A stretch of DNA of 62,627 bases from a virus. The position numbers and the translations under genes are program-made. How positions within the stretch are numbered: the first letter of the stretch is position 1; the number at the start of each line of letters is the position of its first letter. The notes beneath the pieces were generated by a model. That model was not told the origin of the DNA. It worked only from the letters and a program-made list of their open reading frames with translations, and did no database searches. This document shows positions 1-8,805 of this stretch, one piece after another. The stretch lies in the IMG/VR virus record IMGVR_UViG_3300025115_000633, positions 1 to 62,627 of that record; one strand, given 5' to 3'.

Positions 1-17
1 CTTGAAGGTTGGGTAGA

Positions 18-431
18 GTGTCGCCAATACCGTTAAACAAAGCCTTGGACATCCTGCTCAATGAGAGTGAAGCTCCGGAGGACATGAACTGGGGTGATGC
101 AGGTTTGACAAAATATAGTTTGGGGACTGTGCACGTCAACTTTACCAAGATAGGTTTTGATATTGAGATAGAGGCAGCGGTGGCAGTAGGCGATGGGAAC
201 AGTACTGAAGTTGTCACCTCGAGTGGACACACAATCAAGCCGGGCAAACATTATAACTTGTATTCTTCGCCTTCGGAAATTTTGCCCCACGCACGTAAAG
301 AGTTGAGAGACTTAAAAAGACGGCTTTTTGCAAAAGGCATACAGGAGAACGAAACTGATTGGAGGAACAAGTATATTGCGGCAGAGGAGCAGGCAGAAAG
401 GACGTTTGAACATATCTTATCTCATTTGTAG
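18..431 (+). CDS. Hypothetical protein
   Basis: Unrecognised protein of 137 aa. I chose GTG 18 because GAAGG at 4-8 sits nine bases upstream; TTG 9 in the same frame is too close to that ribosome site, and an in-frame TGA at 3-5 shows the gene does not begin outside the window. The first half looks beta-rich and the last 50 residues are charged and helical. It heads a run of glycan-related genes, but nothing in it indicates an enzyme. Confidence 0.6.
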   Translation: MSPIPLNKALDILLNESEAPEDMNWGDAGLTKYSLGTVHVNFTKIGFDIEIEAAVAVGDGNSTEVVTSSGHTIKPGKHYNLYSSPSEILPHARKELRDLKRRLFAKGIQENETDWRNKYIAAEEQAERTFEHILSHL

Positions 432-448
432 AAAGTTTTGAGGGCAAT

Positions 449-1150
449 ATGCATGTGACAATCCTGATGCCCGCATATAACCGGGCAAACTTTATCTCCG
501 AAGCAATCAAATCGGTCTTTGACCAGACGTATAAGGATTGGGATATCCTTGTTGTTGATGACGGGTCGACAGACGGTACGGCGGATAAGGTGATAGAGTG
601 GATGTCGGATCAACCTATCACTCTTATTAAAACCAAGCACGGAGGTTGCGCACATGCAACCAAGATAGGGCTTGAGAAAGCGAAAGGCCCTATTATTACT
701 GTTCTCGATTCCGATGACCGGCTTTTGCCCCTTTCGTTAGCTGTAGTCGTCCCACATTTTAAGACCAACCCAAAACTAGGGTATCTGTGGACGCAGTTCG
801 TGAAATCAAACGGAGGGGCAGGATGGAGTAAGGGACTGCCAAAAGGGAAAAATTTGAGGCAAGCTTTGGAAAATGGTTGGTGGAGCGCCAGCCACCAGCG
901 GTTTTTACGGAAGGACGCTTATCTTAAAACCAAAGGGCTTGATGCCGCATACCCGTGCGCAGTTGACCTTCAGCTTGTTCTGCTTTTAGCAAACACCGAC
1001 TGTGAAACAAAACATGTTTCTGTGCCAACCTATTGGTATAGATTTCATCCTAAAATGATGACAAGGGTGGACAAAAGTTTGCAAAGGGACTGCGCTAAAC
1101 AACTTATTGAGATGTCAAAAAATAAAGTGTTTGAAGTCGGTCAAGTTTAA
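449..1150 (+). CDS. Family 2 glycosyltransferase
   Basis: A 233-aa GT-A fold glycosyltransferase that would transfer a sugar from a nucleotide sugar to an unknown acceptor. The N-terminus has the GT2 nucleotide-binding start (VTILMPAYNRA), then VVDDGSTDGT at about residues 35-44 and the metal-binding LDSDD at about 88-92. Length is that of a bare catalytic domain with no membrane segment, so it is probably cytosolic. It is a close paralog of the gene at 2383-3054, pointing to duplication. A GT2 role is clear; donor and acceptor are unknown. Confidence 0.9.
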   Translation: MHVTILMPAYNRANFISEAIKSVFDQTYKDWDILVVDDGSTDGTADKVIEWMSDQPITLIKTKHGGCAHATKIGLEKAKGPIITVLDSDDRLLPLSLAVVVPHFKTNPKLGYLWTQFVKSNGGAGWSKGLPKGKNLRQALENGWWSASHQRFLRKDAYLKTKGLDAAYPCAVDLQLVLLLANTDCETKHVSVPTYWYRFHPKMMTRVDKSLQRDCAKQLIEMSKNKVFEVGQV

Positions 1151-1168
1151 TGCCCTGCCCGGTATAAT
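1145..1168 (+). promoter_or_regulatory. Phage promoter, GTTTAA-N12-TATAAT family
   Basis: GTTTAA at 1145-1150 and TATAAT at 1163-1168 are separated by exactly 12 bases, with GG directly before TATAAT. The same arrangement occurs at 39149, 43941, 45710, 49079 and 61415. The -10 box is 22 bases before the ATG at 1190. GTTTAA overlaps the last codons of the preceding gene. Confidence 0.7.
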
Positions 1169-1189
1169 GAAGCTTAGAAAGGGTTTAGT

Positions 1190-1810
1190 ATGAGAATACG
1201 GAGTTACGCCAGAGTGGGGGGGCCGGATAGAGAGTTTGCTGTAGAGACTGAACAAGGATGGTTAACATATATTAACGTCGGGCAATCGGCTTATGATGAG
1301 TTTGTTGAGGACCTTCGTAGGCGTCCTAACGATCACGATTATGCTCTGTGGAGATTGGTAGGAAAAAATAATGCGGAACTAAAGACTAAGCCGGAATTTT
1401 CATCCCCTCCACCTCCTCCTGCCAAAGATGAGTATTCGGTATCAGCTACAGGAGATGTGGTGGTTGGAGACATAATCAAATTTAATGAATCTGTGTTTGT
1501 TTGGAGTTTTAAGAAAGCTAAGTATAAGGGCGAAAGGACGGTCGAGGCGGAGGTTGTTAAGGATTCTTATGGGGCTAAAACTCAGCAGCATACGTTCACA
1601 TTAAAGATAATCTCAGCCCAAGGGATTGATGCATACACGCTTCCACCAGGCAAGCTGACGACCCGCAAGGGTCGAAATTTGTATAAGAAAGGCGTGAATC
1701 GCAAGCCCTGGCCAGACGAGTCGAAACGGGAAACGGTGGCTGATGAGAAACATCTTAGAGGTAAAGAGGCGAGAGATAAGCGACAGAGGCGGTTGTTTGG
1801 AGAAGAGTGA
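1190..1810 (+). CDS. Hypothetical protein behind a phage promoter
   Basis: Unrecognised 206-aa protein. Residues 1-65 form one charged block, then a proline run (about 70-75) leads into a beta-rich central part (about 80-160). The tail from about 160 is strongly basic (many K and R) and could bind nucleic acid. It is the first gene after the promoter at 1145-1168 and has AAAGGG ahead of ATG 1190. The middle part recalls small beta-barrel domains, but I cannot assign a family. Confidence 0.65.
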   Translation: MRIRSYARVGGPDREFAVETEQGWLTYINVGQSAYDEFVEDLRRRPNDHDYALWRLVGKNNAELKTKPEFSSPPPPPAKDEYSVSATGDVVVGDIIKFNESVFVWSFKKAKYKGERTVEAEVVKDSYGAKTQQHTFTLKIISAQGIDAYTLPPGKLTTRKGRNLYKKGVNRKPWPDESKRETVADEKHLRGKEARDKRQRRLFGEE

Positions 1811-1823
1811 GAGGGTAAGTTTA

Positions 1824-2381
1824 ATGCATGTGTTCGTGCTTAACACCGGTAGGTGCGGGTCAGTTACGTTTTATAAAGCCTGCAGCCACATTACCAATTT
1901 TACCTGTGGTCATGAAACTAAAACGTCTTTAACCGGGCGTGACCGTTTGAGGTACAGTGATAATCATATTGAGGTGGATAATCGCCTGTCTTGGCTATTG
2001 GGTAGGTTGGACGGGGAGTTTGGCGACACGGCGTTTTATGTGCATTTGTTCAGGGACGCAGATGCTGTCGCACGGAGTTATTCTAAACGAGCCGTTTCAG
2101 GTATAGCCTTTGCTCATGGGATTATGAGGGCACATGCGGAAGTGCTGTTGTATGTTAATCCCCTTATGCATCCAATGGAGCTGGCCCGTGACATGGTAAA
2201 TACTGTCAGGTCAAACATACAGATGTTCTTGAAAGACAAGACCCACAAAATGAATTTTAAACTGGAGAATTATAAAGAGGATTTCCCAAAATTTTGGGCG
2301 GCTATAAACGCCCAGGGGGATTATCAGGCGGCACTTGATGAGTTTTTGGTCCGTCATAATGCCAGCCCCGAGGTTCAATGA
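1824..2381 (+). CDS. Sulfotransferase-like protein
   Basis: A 185-aa protein whose start resembles a sulfotransferase 5'-PSB loop: LNTGRCGSVTFYKAC at about residues 5-19. A second motif, HLFRDADAVARSYSKR at about 75-90, fits the 3'-phosphate-binding element (RDP..A..S). Known members transfer sulfate from PAPS to sugars, lipids or proteins. The start at ATG 1824 follows GAGAGGG; an upstream in-frame ATG at 1743 would overlap the previous gene by 68 bases and add a non-conserved arginine-rich stretch. It lies between two GT2 genes, so its target could be a glycan (inference). It is short for the family. Confidence 0.65.
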   Translation: MHVFVLNTGRCGSVTFYKACSHITNFTCGHETKTSLTGRDRLRYSDNHIEVDNRLSWLLGRLDGEFGDTAFYVHLFRDADAVARSYSKRAVSGIAFAHGIMRAHAEVLLYVNPLMHPMELARDMVNTVRSNIQMFLKDKTHKMNFKLENYKEDFPKFWAAINAQGDYQAALDEFLVRHNASPEVQ

Positions 2382-2382
2382 C

Positions 2383-3054
2383 GTGCATGTAACTGTGCTA
2401 ATACCCGCATATAATCGAGCCAAGTACATTAAACATGCGGTTAAATCCGTATGTTATCAGACGTATAAAGACTGGGATTTGCTTGTGGTGGATGATGGGT
2501 CTACGGATGATACGGAACTCGAAGCCGTGAAAGCGGCAGAGGGTCATGCGATTACTGTAGTTAGCATTGAGCACGGTGGTTGTGCTAAGGCTACCCGTGT
2601 AGGTATCGAGCATGCCAGTGGCCCGCTTATCTCTATATTAGATTCGGATGACACACTGTTTGCCGAGGCTTTGGAGACGGTGGTGCCTCCGTTTGAGGCC
2701 GATGAGAACCTCGCATATTTGTGGACAAACCTTATTAAATCTACAGGGGAACTGGGTCCAGGTCAGTCTCTACCCGAGGGCAAAACTTTATACGAGGCTC
2801 TTAAAGGCGGCTGGTGGGCGTGTTCAGCCCAACGGGTGTTTAGGAAGTCTTTTTATTTAAAGACATCTGGAATAGACATAACGATACCCAAAGCCGTGGA
2901 TTTGCAGTTGGCTTTTCTGATGTCGATATCTGGAGGCAAGTCCCTGCATATTCCAAAAGTAACATACTGGTATCGTCAGCATGATGGCCAGATGAGCATT
3001 GATCTTAATAAAGAGCAATACGCTTGTGATAAAAAGTTGAGGAGAAAGTTTTGA
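2383..3054 (+). CDS. Family 2 glycosyltransferase, paralog of 449-1150
   Basis: A 223-aa GT2 enzyme: HVTVLIPAYNRAKYI at the N-terminus, VVDDGSTDDT at about 33-42 and LDSDDT at about 85-90. Alignment with its paralog at 449 (start MHVTILMPAYNRA) favours the GTG at 2383, which follows a GAGG ribosome site; ATG 2359 would add eight unmatched residues and overlap the previous stop. Both paralogs share GGCA(H/K)AT(R/K) and the GGWWA(C)S region, so they probably use related substrates. Confidence 0.9.
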   Translation: MHVTVLIPAYNRAKYIKHAVKSVCYQTYKDWDLLVVDDGSTDDTELEAVKAAEGHAITVVSIEHGGCAKATRVGIEHASGPLISILDSDDTLFAEALETVVPPFEADENLAYLWTNLIKSTGELGPGQSLPEGKTLYEALKGGWWACSAQRVFRKSFYLKTSGIDITIPKAVDLQLAFLMSISGGKSLHIPKVTYWYRQHDGQMSIDLNKEQYACDKKLRRKF

Positions 3055-3911
3055 ACGTTCTTGTGGCTATGGACGATGGTATGGGTAATGGTCTTATGAC
3101 TACGCCCATGATTCAGATCGTTCATGCTAACGGGCATACTGTAGACGTTGTTTGTAGTTATGTCAGATGTCAGGAGATAGCCTTTAAGCATTGGGACTGC
3201 GTTAAAAATGTTTTTGATGTAAATCAGATGCGGTCGAAAATGGTTTATGATGCGGCTCTTTGGAGCTGGAATTTAAAAAACCTCAGGTCTGTTGTTAAAG
3301 CTAAACTCCACTACATGTTCTCAGTTCCAGGTAAAGATTCAGATGATTGGATAAAGAGGTTTAAAAAACATGAGGTTTTATACAACGTTGACCAGGCTTT
3401 GAAAATAGGCTGTAAATTTGATGAGGTGCCGAAACTCAGGGTGTACAGTAATCCCGTGGAAGTGAATCTGAAGAAGGTGGCTATTGGTATAGGGTATTTG
3501 AAAAGTAAGCCTCATTGGAAGGTTAAGTGGATAGCCAAACATTGGGGCAATGATAACTTCCGCAATTTGTGCGATAAACTTTTGGCCGCTGGATTAATCC
3601 CTGTGGTGGTGGGGGATGCAAAGGATTATGATGATGACGGTCACCATATAATGTTACCAGGGATGCAAACGGTTTGTGGCAGGCCTCTCCAGCAAGTGGT
3701 GGATGAAATAGCAAAATGTTCCCTATACGTGGGTAATGATACGGGTCTTATGCACGTGGCGGCTGCGTTGGGAAAGCCATGTGTTGCCAGCTTTCAGATG
3801 GGTTCGATGCTGAAGAATCATCCGTGGGAAGTTCCTTGGATAGGTTTTCAAACAAAGCCGAATGTTGACCAGATGTTCAAAGCCGTTATGCAGTTGAGAG
3901 GTGAAAAATGA
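3051..3911 (+). CDS. GT9-like (heptosyltransferase-type) glycosyltransferase
   Basis: A 286-aa protein with a two-domain GT-B look. The N-terminus has a glycine-rich start (MDDGMGNGLMTTPMIQ, close to the GDGLL..P.. motif of heptosyltransferases). The C-terminal half carries VGNDTGLMHVAAALGKPCVA at about 230-250, the typical GT9 signature. TTG 3051 overlaps the upstream TGA (TTGA) and follows GGAGAAAG. At 286 aa it is somewhat short for the family (usually about 320-350). Confidence 0.8.
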   Translation: MNVLVAMDDGMGNGLMTTPMIQIVHANGHTVDVVCSYVRCQEIAFKHWDCVKNVFDVNQMRSKMVYDAALWSWNLKNLRSVVKAKLHYMFSVPGKDSDDWIKRFKKHEVLYNVDQALKIGCKFDEVPKLRVYSNPVEVNLKKVAIGIGYLKSKPHWKVKWIAKHWGNDNFRNLCDKLLAAGLIPVVVGDAKDYDDDGHHIMLPGMQTVCGRPLQQVVDEIAKCSLYVGNDTGLMHVAAALGKPCVASFQMGSMLKNHPWEVPWIGFQTKPNVDQMFKAVMQLRGEK

Positions 3912-4678
3912 AATACGCTGTCGGTATCCCGACCTGTGATCGACCGAAAGAACTGAAGCGAGTTGTCGAGGCTTTTCTGGGACAAACAGTGTCTCCCAGT
4001 ATGATAGTGATTGTGAATAACAATTCCAATAATTTTGGTGTTTGGCATGATGCCGATTTTTGCACGGCACTGGCCACTAAGAAGGGTATTTTGGTGGCTC
4101 GTAATAATTATCCTACACTAGGTCCCGAACAGGCACATCAGACGTGCCTTGATTATTGGATTAACAAAAACTTAGATATCGCCGTCAGATGGGACGACGA
4201 CTTGGTTCCGGCCACATCCTGTATGGAAAACCTGTTATCCCACTTTGGCGACCCCAACATTAACTGCGTCGGCGGTTGTTACCCAAGAGAAGGTAAGCCG
4301 GTGTGGGAGGGTGGACCTTTAGGCGGACTACCTTCACCGGATGGTAACCCTAATCATGTGCAGTTCTTTGAGTGGGGGCAGGCCACGCTACCTCTTCCAG
4401 TTAAGAGCCTCTATAGCGGATTTGCTTACAGGGTTAAGAAGATGGTTGAGGTGGGCGGCTTTTGCACTGAGTATTCTAGGATGGGTTTCCGTGGGGAGAC
4501 TGATGCCACACTCAGGTTGGGTGGTTGCCTGGTTGAACCCAAAGCCATAGCACTACACTTGCTGGCAAAAGGTGGAATCCGAGCTTTTGGCACAGACGAA
4601 CTTCAGAGGTTGGACACAAAGCTTTTTGAGCATAGAATGAAGGACTTGGGTATAGTTGTAGGAGAAAAGCACGTATGA
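3908..4678 (+). CDS. GT2-like glycosyltransferase
   Basis: A 256-aa protein starting YAVGIPTCDRPKELKRVVE, followed by IVIVNNNS and the acidic triad RWDDDLVP at about residues 94-101, as in GT-A enzymes that bind Mg or Mn. C-terminal GGFCTEYSRMGFRGETDATLR resembles the GG.de....ge..el..R acceptor-side motif of GT2. Starts at ATG 3908 inside the previous stop (ATGA). Acceptor unknown. Confidence 0.8.
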   Translation: MKYAVGIPTCDRPKELKRVVEAFLGQTVSPSMIVIVNNNSNNFGVWHDADFCTALATKKGILVARNNYPTLGPEQAHQTCLDYWINKNLDIAVRWDDDLVPATSCMENLLSHFGDPNINCVGGCYPREGKPVWEGGPLGGLPSPDGNPNHVQFFEWGQATLPLPVKSLYSGFAYRVKKMVEVGGFCTEYSRMGFRGETDATLRLGGCLVEPKAIALHLLAKGGIRAFGTDELQRLDTKLFEHRMKDLGIVVGEKHV

Positions 4679-4812
4679 GTGACGGGGCTTTGTTTTTACG
4701 TAATTTGATAGATGCGGTTAAGTCTGGGCAGGCGGAGCCGGCGGCGACGGTAGAATATTTTGAGTTTGACGGCAGAAGGGGAGAATGGGTTCTGGCACGA
4801 AAGAGCAAATGA
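4675..4812 (+). CDS. Small hypothetical protein, 45 aa
   Basis: ATG 4675 overlaps the previous stop (ATGA) and follows GGAGAAAAG. The frame ends at TGA 4810-4812, overlapping ATG 4809 of the next gene. The exact fit between two ATGA junctions is the main reason to accept it. The product (MSDGALFLRNLIDAVKSGQ...) is mildly charged, has no membrane segment and matches nothing I know. Confidence 0.55.
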   Translation: MSDGALFLRNLIDAVKSGQAEPAATVEYFEFDGRRGEWVLARKSK

Positions 4813-5717
4813 GCAGAATCGTAATAGTCGTTGACACGTCGCTGGATGAAAGATGGGGAGGTGTCCCCATGCATGCCAGCCATTTGATGACGGCTTTCCC
4901 TGATGCCACCCTGGTCACCAGCAGACGTATGGGTTGTGAAGGCATTAAGAACCTTAAAGATCGGGCTGAGGCTTTAGGCTCAACTGCCGTAAAACGTGGA
5001 TTGGTGAATGCGGATGATATCATTATCGCCGATGGGTTTTGGGGCATGGGCTTTCCTAACCAGAGAAACGTGGTAATTGTGGTTCACGGCCTGTTGGAGA
5101 GCAGCTATCATGGTCATCCGCTATCAAAGCTTCAGATTGAATGCATCAAGTCCTGCAAACATTTAGTAGCTGTCGGCCCACTTCCGGCTTTTGAGGTGAC
5201 GGAACAGTGTGGGTGTTCTGTTGATGCTGTGATATTGAACTCTGTCGATGTTGATTTGTTTAAGCCGTCAGATGCCATTAACCCTAAAACCGTTGCGGTG
5301 TCTTGGAAAGGTGAGGACGATGACGGGATTAAGAATCAATTAGCAGATAGGCTACCGGGCTTTGAGTTCAATTTGGTTAAAGGGGCTTGGCCTGATGACA
5401 TAGCGGGTGCTCTTAAACGAAGTGGAGTACTTGTTCATCTGTCGAAATACGAAGGCAACAGTTATGCCGTGCTTGAGGCTATGGCATGTGGCTTACCTAT
5501 TGTCGGTACTCCTGTGGGTCTTCTATGGCGGTCAGGGGGCGAGTTTGGACCAAGTGTTCTTAAATCAGCATCAATGGACGATGTCGTAAATGCCGTGTTG
5601 GTGGCTTTGGAGCATCGTGATAAGTTTGGCAAATATAACCGAATGTGGGTCGAAGCTAACGCAACGCTGCCGATGTTTATTGCTAACTGGCAGAAATACC
5701 TAGGGAGCATAGTTTGA
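4809..5717 (+). CDS. GT4-type glycosyltransferase (GT-B fold)
   Basis: A 302-aa GT-B enzyme. The C-terminal nucleotide-sugar domain contains VHLSKYEGNSYAVLEAMACG at about 206-225, the E-x7-E signature of GT4, followed by LPIVGTPVGL. ATG 4809 is preferred because it forms an ATGA overlap with the small gene before it and starts cleanly with SRIVIVVDTS; ATG 4785 has its AAGGGGAG only one base away. Paired with the next gene, also GT4. Donor and acceptor unknown. Confidence 0.8.
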   Translation: MSRIVIVVDTSLDERWGGVPMHASHLMTAFPDATLVTSRRMGCEGIKNLKDRAEALGSTAVKRGLVNADDIIIADGFWGMGFPNQRNVVIVVHGLLESSYHGHPLSKLQIECIKSCKHLVAVGPLPAFEVTEQCGCSVDAVILNSVDVDLFKPSDAINPKTVAVSWKGEDDDGIKNQLADRLPGFEFNLVKGAWPDDIAGALKRSGVLVHLSKYEGNSYAVLEAMACGLPIVGTPVGLLWRSGGEFGPSVLKSASMDDVVNAVLVALEHRDKFGKYNRMWVEANATLPMFIANWQKYLGSIV

Positions 5718-6697
5718 AGATTTTGCATTTGGCTTATGCCGCAGCTACAACGCCCCCTGTGGATTATGGGGGAACGGAACGCCTGCTTTATCCTACGCTT
5801 AAAGGGCAGGTTGAGCGTGGGCATCAGGTCTGGCTACACAGCCACCCGAATTCCAAGATTCCTGGAGTGGTGACAGTCGGCTGTGATGTTGATTCAGCCA
5901 CCCAAGTTCAGCAGGCGATAGACGTTGTGAAGTCTTTAAAACCGGACATTATCCATGACCATACCCAATGGAACGGGTTGGGTTTTGATAACACGGGTGT
6001 GCGGGTAGTGAGAACCTTTCATGGAGATCCTCATTTAAAATATAGAAGCAGGTATGGTGTAAGGAAGGATATCATCCCCACATTTCTTTCAGCCGGCTTT
6101 GCCAAGTTTTATGGTATGCCCGATGCCATAATAACCCGAATGCCTTTTACGTTAAACCCTATGGCGGGTTGCCCGTTTAACCCTGATGGCAGGGCAAGTC
6201 ATTTACTTTTCGTAGGCTCAATAGCGGATTTTAAGGGGGCGCATATAGCTATACGGTGGGCTGAGATGATGGACAGAAAGCTAACTATGATGGGGCCGTG
6301 CCCACATAATCAATCTCAATTCTTTAAAGACCAGATACAGCCGTCAATAGCATCCAAGCATGTGACTTATATGGGTTCGGTTAAAGATGATGTTAAATGG
6401 AAAGCCCTCTGCGAGGCTCATGCTTTGCTGGTTCCGTCGATTTGTGAGGAGGGGCTTTCGATAGTTGTGGCGGAAGCCATGCTTGCTGGCTGCCCCGTTC
6501 TCGGGCATCCGGTTGGTGGCATACCCGAAACTCTCGGGGACTGGGGCGGACGTGCCACCTATAACCTGACAGAGGTGGTAAAGTTCGATGAGTGGTTAAA
6601 GAGCAGATACAAGCCAGAGATGGCAAGGCAACGGGTTATGGATTTGTTTGATGTAAATACTTGTTTAAATAGAATAGAGGAGGTTTATCGTGGCTAA
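5714..6697 (+). CDS. GT4 glycosyltransferase
   Basis: A 327-aa GT4-type protein. The N-terminus has the GT-B element YGGTERLLYPTLKGQVERGH at about 18-37, then DIIHDHTQWNGL, and GSIADFKGAHIAIRWAE for the second Rossmann domain. LVPSICEEGLSIVVAEAMLA at about 239-258 is the E-x7-E motif. TTG 5714 overlaps the upstream TGA. GT4 members of this subtype are typical of lipopolysaccharide or capsule assembly; here the acceptor may be host envelope or virion protein (inference). Confidence 0.9.
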   Translation: MKILHLAYAAATTPPVDYGGTERLLYPTLKGQVERGHQVWLHSHPNSKIPGVVTVGCDVDSATQVQQAIDVVKSLKPDIIHDHTQWNGLGFDNTGVRVVRTFHGDPHLKYRSRYGVRKDIIPTFLSAGFAKFYGMPDAIITRMPFTLNPMAGCPFNPDGRASHLLFVGSIADFKGAHIAIRWAEMMDRKLTMMGPCPHNQSQFFKDQIQPSIASKHVTYMGSVKDDVKWKALCEAHALLVPSICEEGLSIVVAEAMLAGCPVLGHPVGGIPETLGDWGGRATYNLTEVVKFDEWLKSRYKPEMARQRVMDLFDVNTCLNRIEEVYRG

Positions 6698-7016
6698 GCT
6701 TGCGGGTGTGGCGGGAGATGCCTATCCAGTTCGGAATTGGCGTGTTGGCGACCTGCCTGACGGCAGGACGATGCCCACTCTATGGGGTCAGCCGATAGAG
6801 CAGATACTTAGTGCTTTACCAGCATCGGTGGATTTAGCGATACTCCGTAAGGAACTGTCTGTACTCATGTATCACGGAGTCGCATCTAAGTCTCCAAAAG
6901 GATGGGATATATCGTGGGAGATGTTTGTGCGTCAAATGGCATATGTGTCTCGGAGAGTTGAGGACAAAAGCATAGCATGTTTGACGCCAGAGGAACTTTT
7001 AAGGAGAAACGAATGA
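6690..7016 (+). CDS. Hypothetical protein with polysaccharide-deacetylase-like N-terminal element
   Basis: A 108-aa protein from GTG 6690 behind a GAGGAGG ribosome site inside the previous gene. Residues about 55-105 (VLMYHGV ... ISWEMFVRQMAYVSR ... LTPEELL) resemble the beginning of NodB-type polysaccharide deacetylases, where MYH is followed by the F..QM..L helix. The catalytic remainder (DD, HxxxH) is absent, so it is either a truncated remnant or a recognition module. Placement in the glycan block fits. The family match is tentative. Confidence 0.6.
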   Translation: MAKLAGVAGDAYPVRNWRVGDLPDGRTMPTLWGQPIEQILSALPASVDLAILRKELSVLMYHGVASKSPKGWDISWEMFVRQMAYVSRRVEDKSIACLTPEELLRRNE

Positions 7017-7294
7017 GCGAATTGGGAGAAAAATTGGTGCCTAAAGGTATTACGATGTTGGTTGACGGATGTTGGAATTGTATTCATCGCAATCAGTTTC
7101 ATTGCGGGTTTGCACCCGTCCAACCTCAACTAATAGGGGCTAACGGGGATACTTCCGAGATGATGAAGTGGACCCAGAAATGGGCAGCAGTGCCTTTTGG
7201 CAAGTGTGAACTGTGGGCTAAGACCCCCGTTGATATCCCTGTTAAAGCGGGGGTGTTCGCTGAAATTAAGGAGAAGACAGATGATCAACAGTAA
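7013..7294 (+). CDS. Small cysteine-containing protein, 93 aa
   Basis: Starts at ATG 7013 (ATGA overlap) with AAGGAGA upstream; an earlier in-frame ATG at 6977 lacks a ribosome site. CWNCIHRNQFHCGF at about 21-34 plus a later FGKCELW suggests a metal-binding site with four cysteines. Function unknown. Confidence 0.65.
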   Translation: MSELGEKLVPKGITMLVDGCWNCIHRNQFHCGFAPVQPQLIGANGDTSEMMKWTQKWAAVPFGKCELWAKTPVDIPVKAGVFAEIKEKTDDQQ

Positions 7295-7454
7295 TGATAT
7301 CCCGTATTGGGGGGATGAAGATCCTGAATTTGGTACATGTGAAGAGTGTGGAGAAGAACGCGACGTAATTCTCATCGAACATCCTATAACCAAAGAAGAT
7401 GTTTGGCTATGTGAGGATTGTTATACTGACTTGTTGGACGAGGTGGAATTTTGA
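7281..7454 (+). CDS. Small zinc-ribbon protein, 57 aa
   Basis: ATG 7281 follows AAGGAGA and overlaps the preceding gene by 14 bases. CEECGEE at about 20-26 and CEDCYTD at about 44-50 form a CxxC...CxxC zinc ribbon. Such short acidic zinc ribbons are common phage proteins of unknown role. Stop TGA 7452-7454 overlaps the TTG start of the next gene. Confidence 0.7.
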   Translation: MINSNDIPYWGDEDPEFGTCEECGEERDVILIEHPITKEDVWLCEDCYTDLLDEVEF

Positions 7455-8272
7455 CCAACCTGCTTGTATGCATACGATGCCACAAATATCCTACGCTCGT
7501 GGAGGACACCATCAGTAGCGTTAAATGGGCTACTGACAGTTCTTTCACGAAGATAATGCTTGCCGTCGACGGGCAATCTTCAATCTCGTCCAAGTTCGCC
7601 GGCAGGGGCGACCTGAAGGTTTATGCGTCGAACAAGCGGTGGGGGTGGGGTGCCGGACTGTACGGTTTAATGGCTGAAAGCATAAGCTGGGCGGAAAAGA
7701 ACTTCTCGTTTGACCATTTCCTGTCCATAGATTACGATGCCCTTTTCATTAAGCAAAAGGCGGATGTGGCGTTATTAACCCTGATAGATTCTGAAGATGT
7801 GGGGTTGATTGGAGCACATGAACCTGACAGTGTTAGGGGTAAGGCTTCGGTCAAATCTTCATGGAATGGGGTAATATCCGCTTTCGGGGAGCCGTCATCT
7901 AACTATATCTTTGGTGAGGGAGTGCAGGGCGGGTGCATGCTCCTTACTCGCAGGGCTATCAATGAGATGGCCGCCAGGGGGATGTTTGACGGCAACTTCA
8001 AGAAAGCCAAGGAATTTGTGAGGATAACTGATGACCGCCTGCTCCCAATGTTCGTAAGGATGTGTGGGCTGACGATTAAAGATTGTAAGTTAATCAGGTG
8101 CGAGTGGACGGCCTCAGGAGATCCGAGAGGTTTGGAGAGTAAAGGGATTTACCTTATCCACCCGACTAAGCTTCGACCCAAAGGGTCTACGGTGGCTACG
8201 GAAGTGACGATGCGGAATTACTTTAGGAAGATACGGGGCGAAAACCCGTTACCGCTTACATTAAAGGAGTAA
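7451..8272 (+). CDS. Putative GT-A glycosyltransferase
   Basis: A 273-aa protein. LVCIRCHKYPTLVEDTISSV at 4-23 resembles the opening of GT2-type sugar transferases, and FLSIDYDALFIK at about 91-102 supplies the acidic D-x-D pair. QGGCMLLTRRAI at about 158-169 and the DDRLLPMF element further on fit the acceptor half. TTG 7451 follows GAGGTGGA. More diverged than the other GT genes in the block, so the assignment is weaker. Confidence 0.65.
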   Translation: MTNLLVCIRCHKYPTLVEDTISSVKWATDSSFTKIMLAVDGQSSISSKFAGRGDLKVYASNKRWGWGAGLYGLMAESISWAEKNFSFDHFLSIDYDALFIKQKADVALLTLIDSEDVGLIGAHEPDSVRGKASVKSSWNGVISAFGEPSSNYIFGEGVQGGCMLLTRRAINEMAARGMFDGNFKKAKEFVRITDDRLLPMFVRMCGLTIKDCKLIRCEWTASGDPRGLESKGIYLIHPTKLRPKGSTVATEVTMRNYFRKIRGENPLPLTLKE

Positions 8273-8275
8273 CCT

Positions 8276-8719
8276 ATGCCGAACAGTATTGTTGAGCTGA
8301 TGCGTCCTTGTGGGGATAAGCTGCACCTCGTTTTTCAGGAGGATGGCAGGATGTCATCTGCGGAGATGGAGTTGGTTGGTGGACGACGCAATAATGTTGC
8401 CGCATATCTTCCGGCGTTGAATGCAGATAATGCTGAGGTGTATCTGGAACGTTTTGGCTTCTGGCCGACTGACGATTGGAAAAAAGAGCAACTTGAACTG
8501 GCAAAAGAAGTTAATGCAAAGGTGGCACGTCACGGTTTATTTGTAGAGGCCATACATAAAGGTGCAATAACGCTGTCTTTGTTGACGGAAAGACATCTGC
8601 CAGTCCCCACAGCGGCGATGATTGTCCAAAAAGATGAAAACACTAGACGGTTTTGTTTGGTTCGGGAATTTGTTCCTGACGTATCCAAGAGTGTGCTTCA
8701 CGATCTTAACGAGAGTTAA
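8276..8719 (+). CDS. Hypothetical protein, last gene of the glycan block
   Basis: A 147-aa unrecognised protein with AAAGGAG upstream of ATG 8276. No membrane segment, signal peptide or cysteine motif. It is followed by an AT-rich gap of 98 bases, so it probably ends the first transcription unit. Confidence 0.65.
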   Translation: MPNSIVELMRPCGDKLHLVFQEDGRMSSAEMELVGGRRNNVAAYLPALNADNAEVYLERFGFWPTDDWKKEQLELAKEVNAKVARHGLFVEAIHKGAITLSLLTERHLPVPTAAMIVQKDENTRRFCLVREFVPDVSKSVLHDLNES

Positions 8720-8805
8720 ACCCATCTAAAAGTCTTAAATTATTAAAATTTTTGATTTTTTTGCCCCTTATTTTGCAAACCCTTTCAAAATAAAAAGTTA
8801 CCTCG

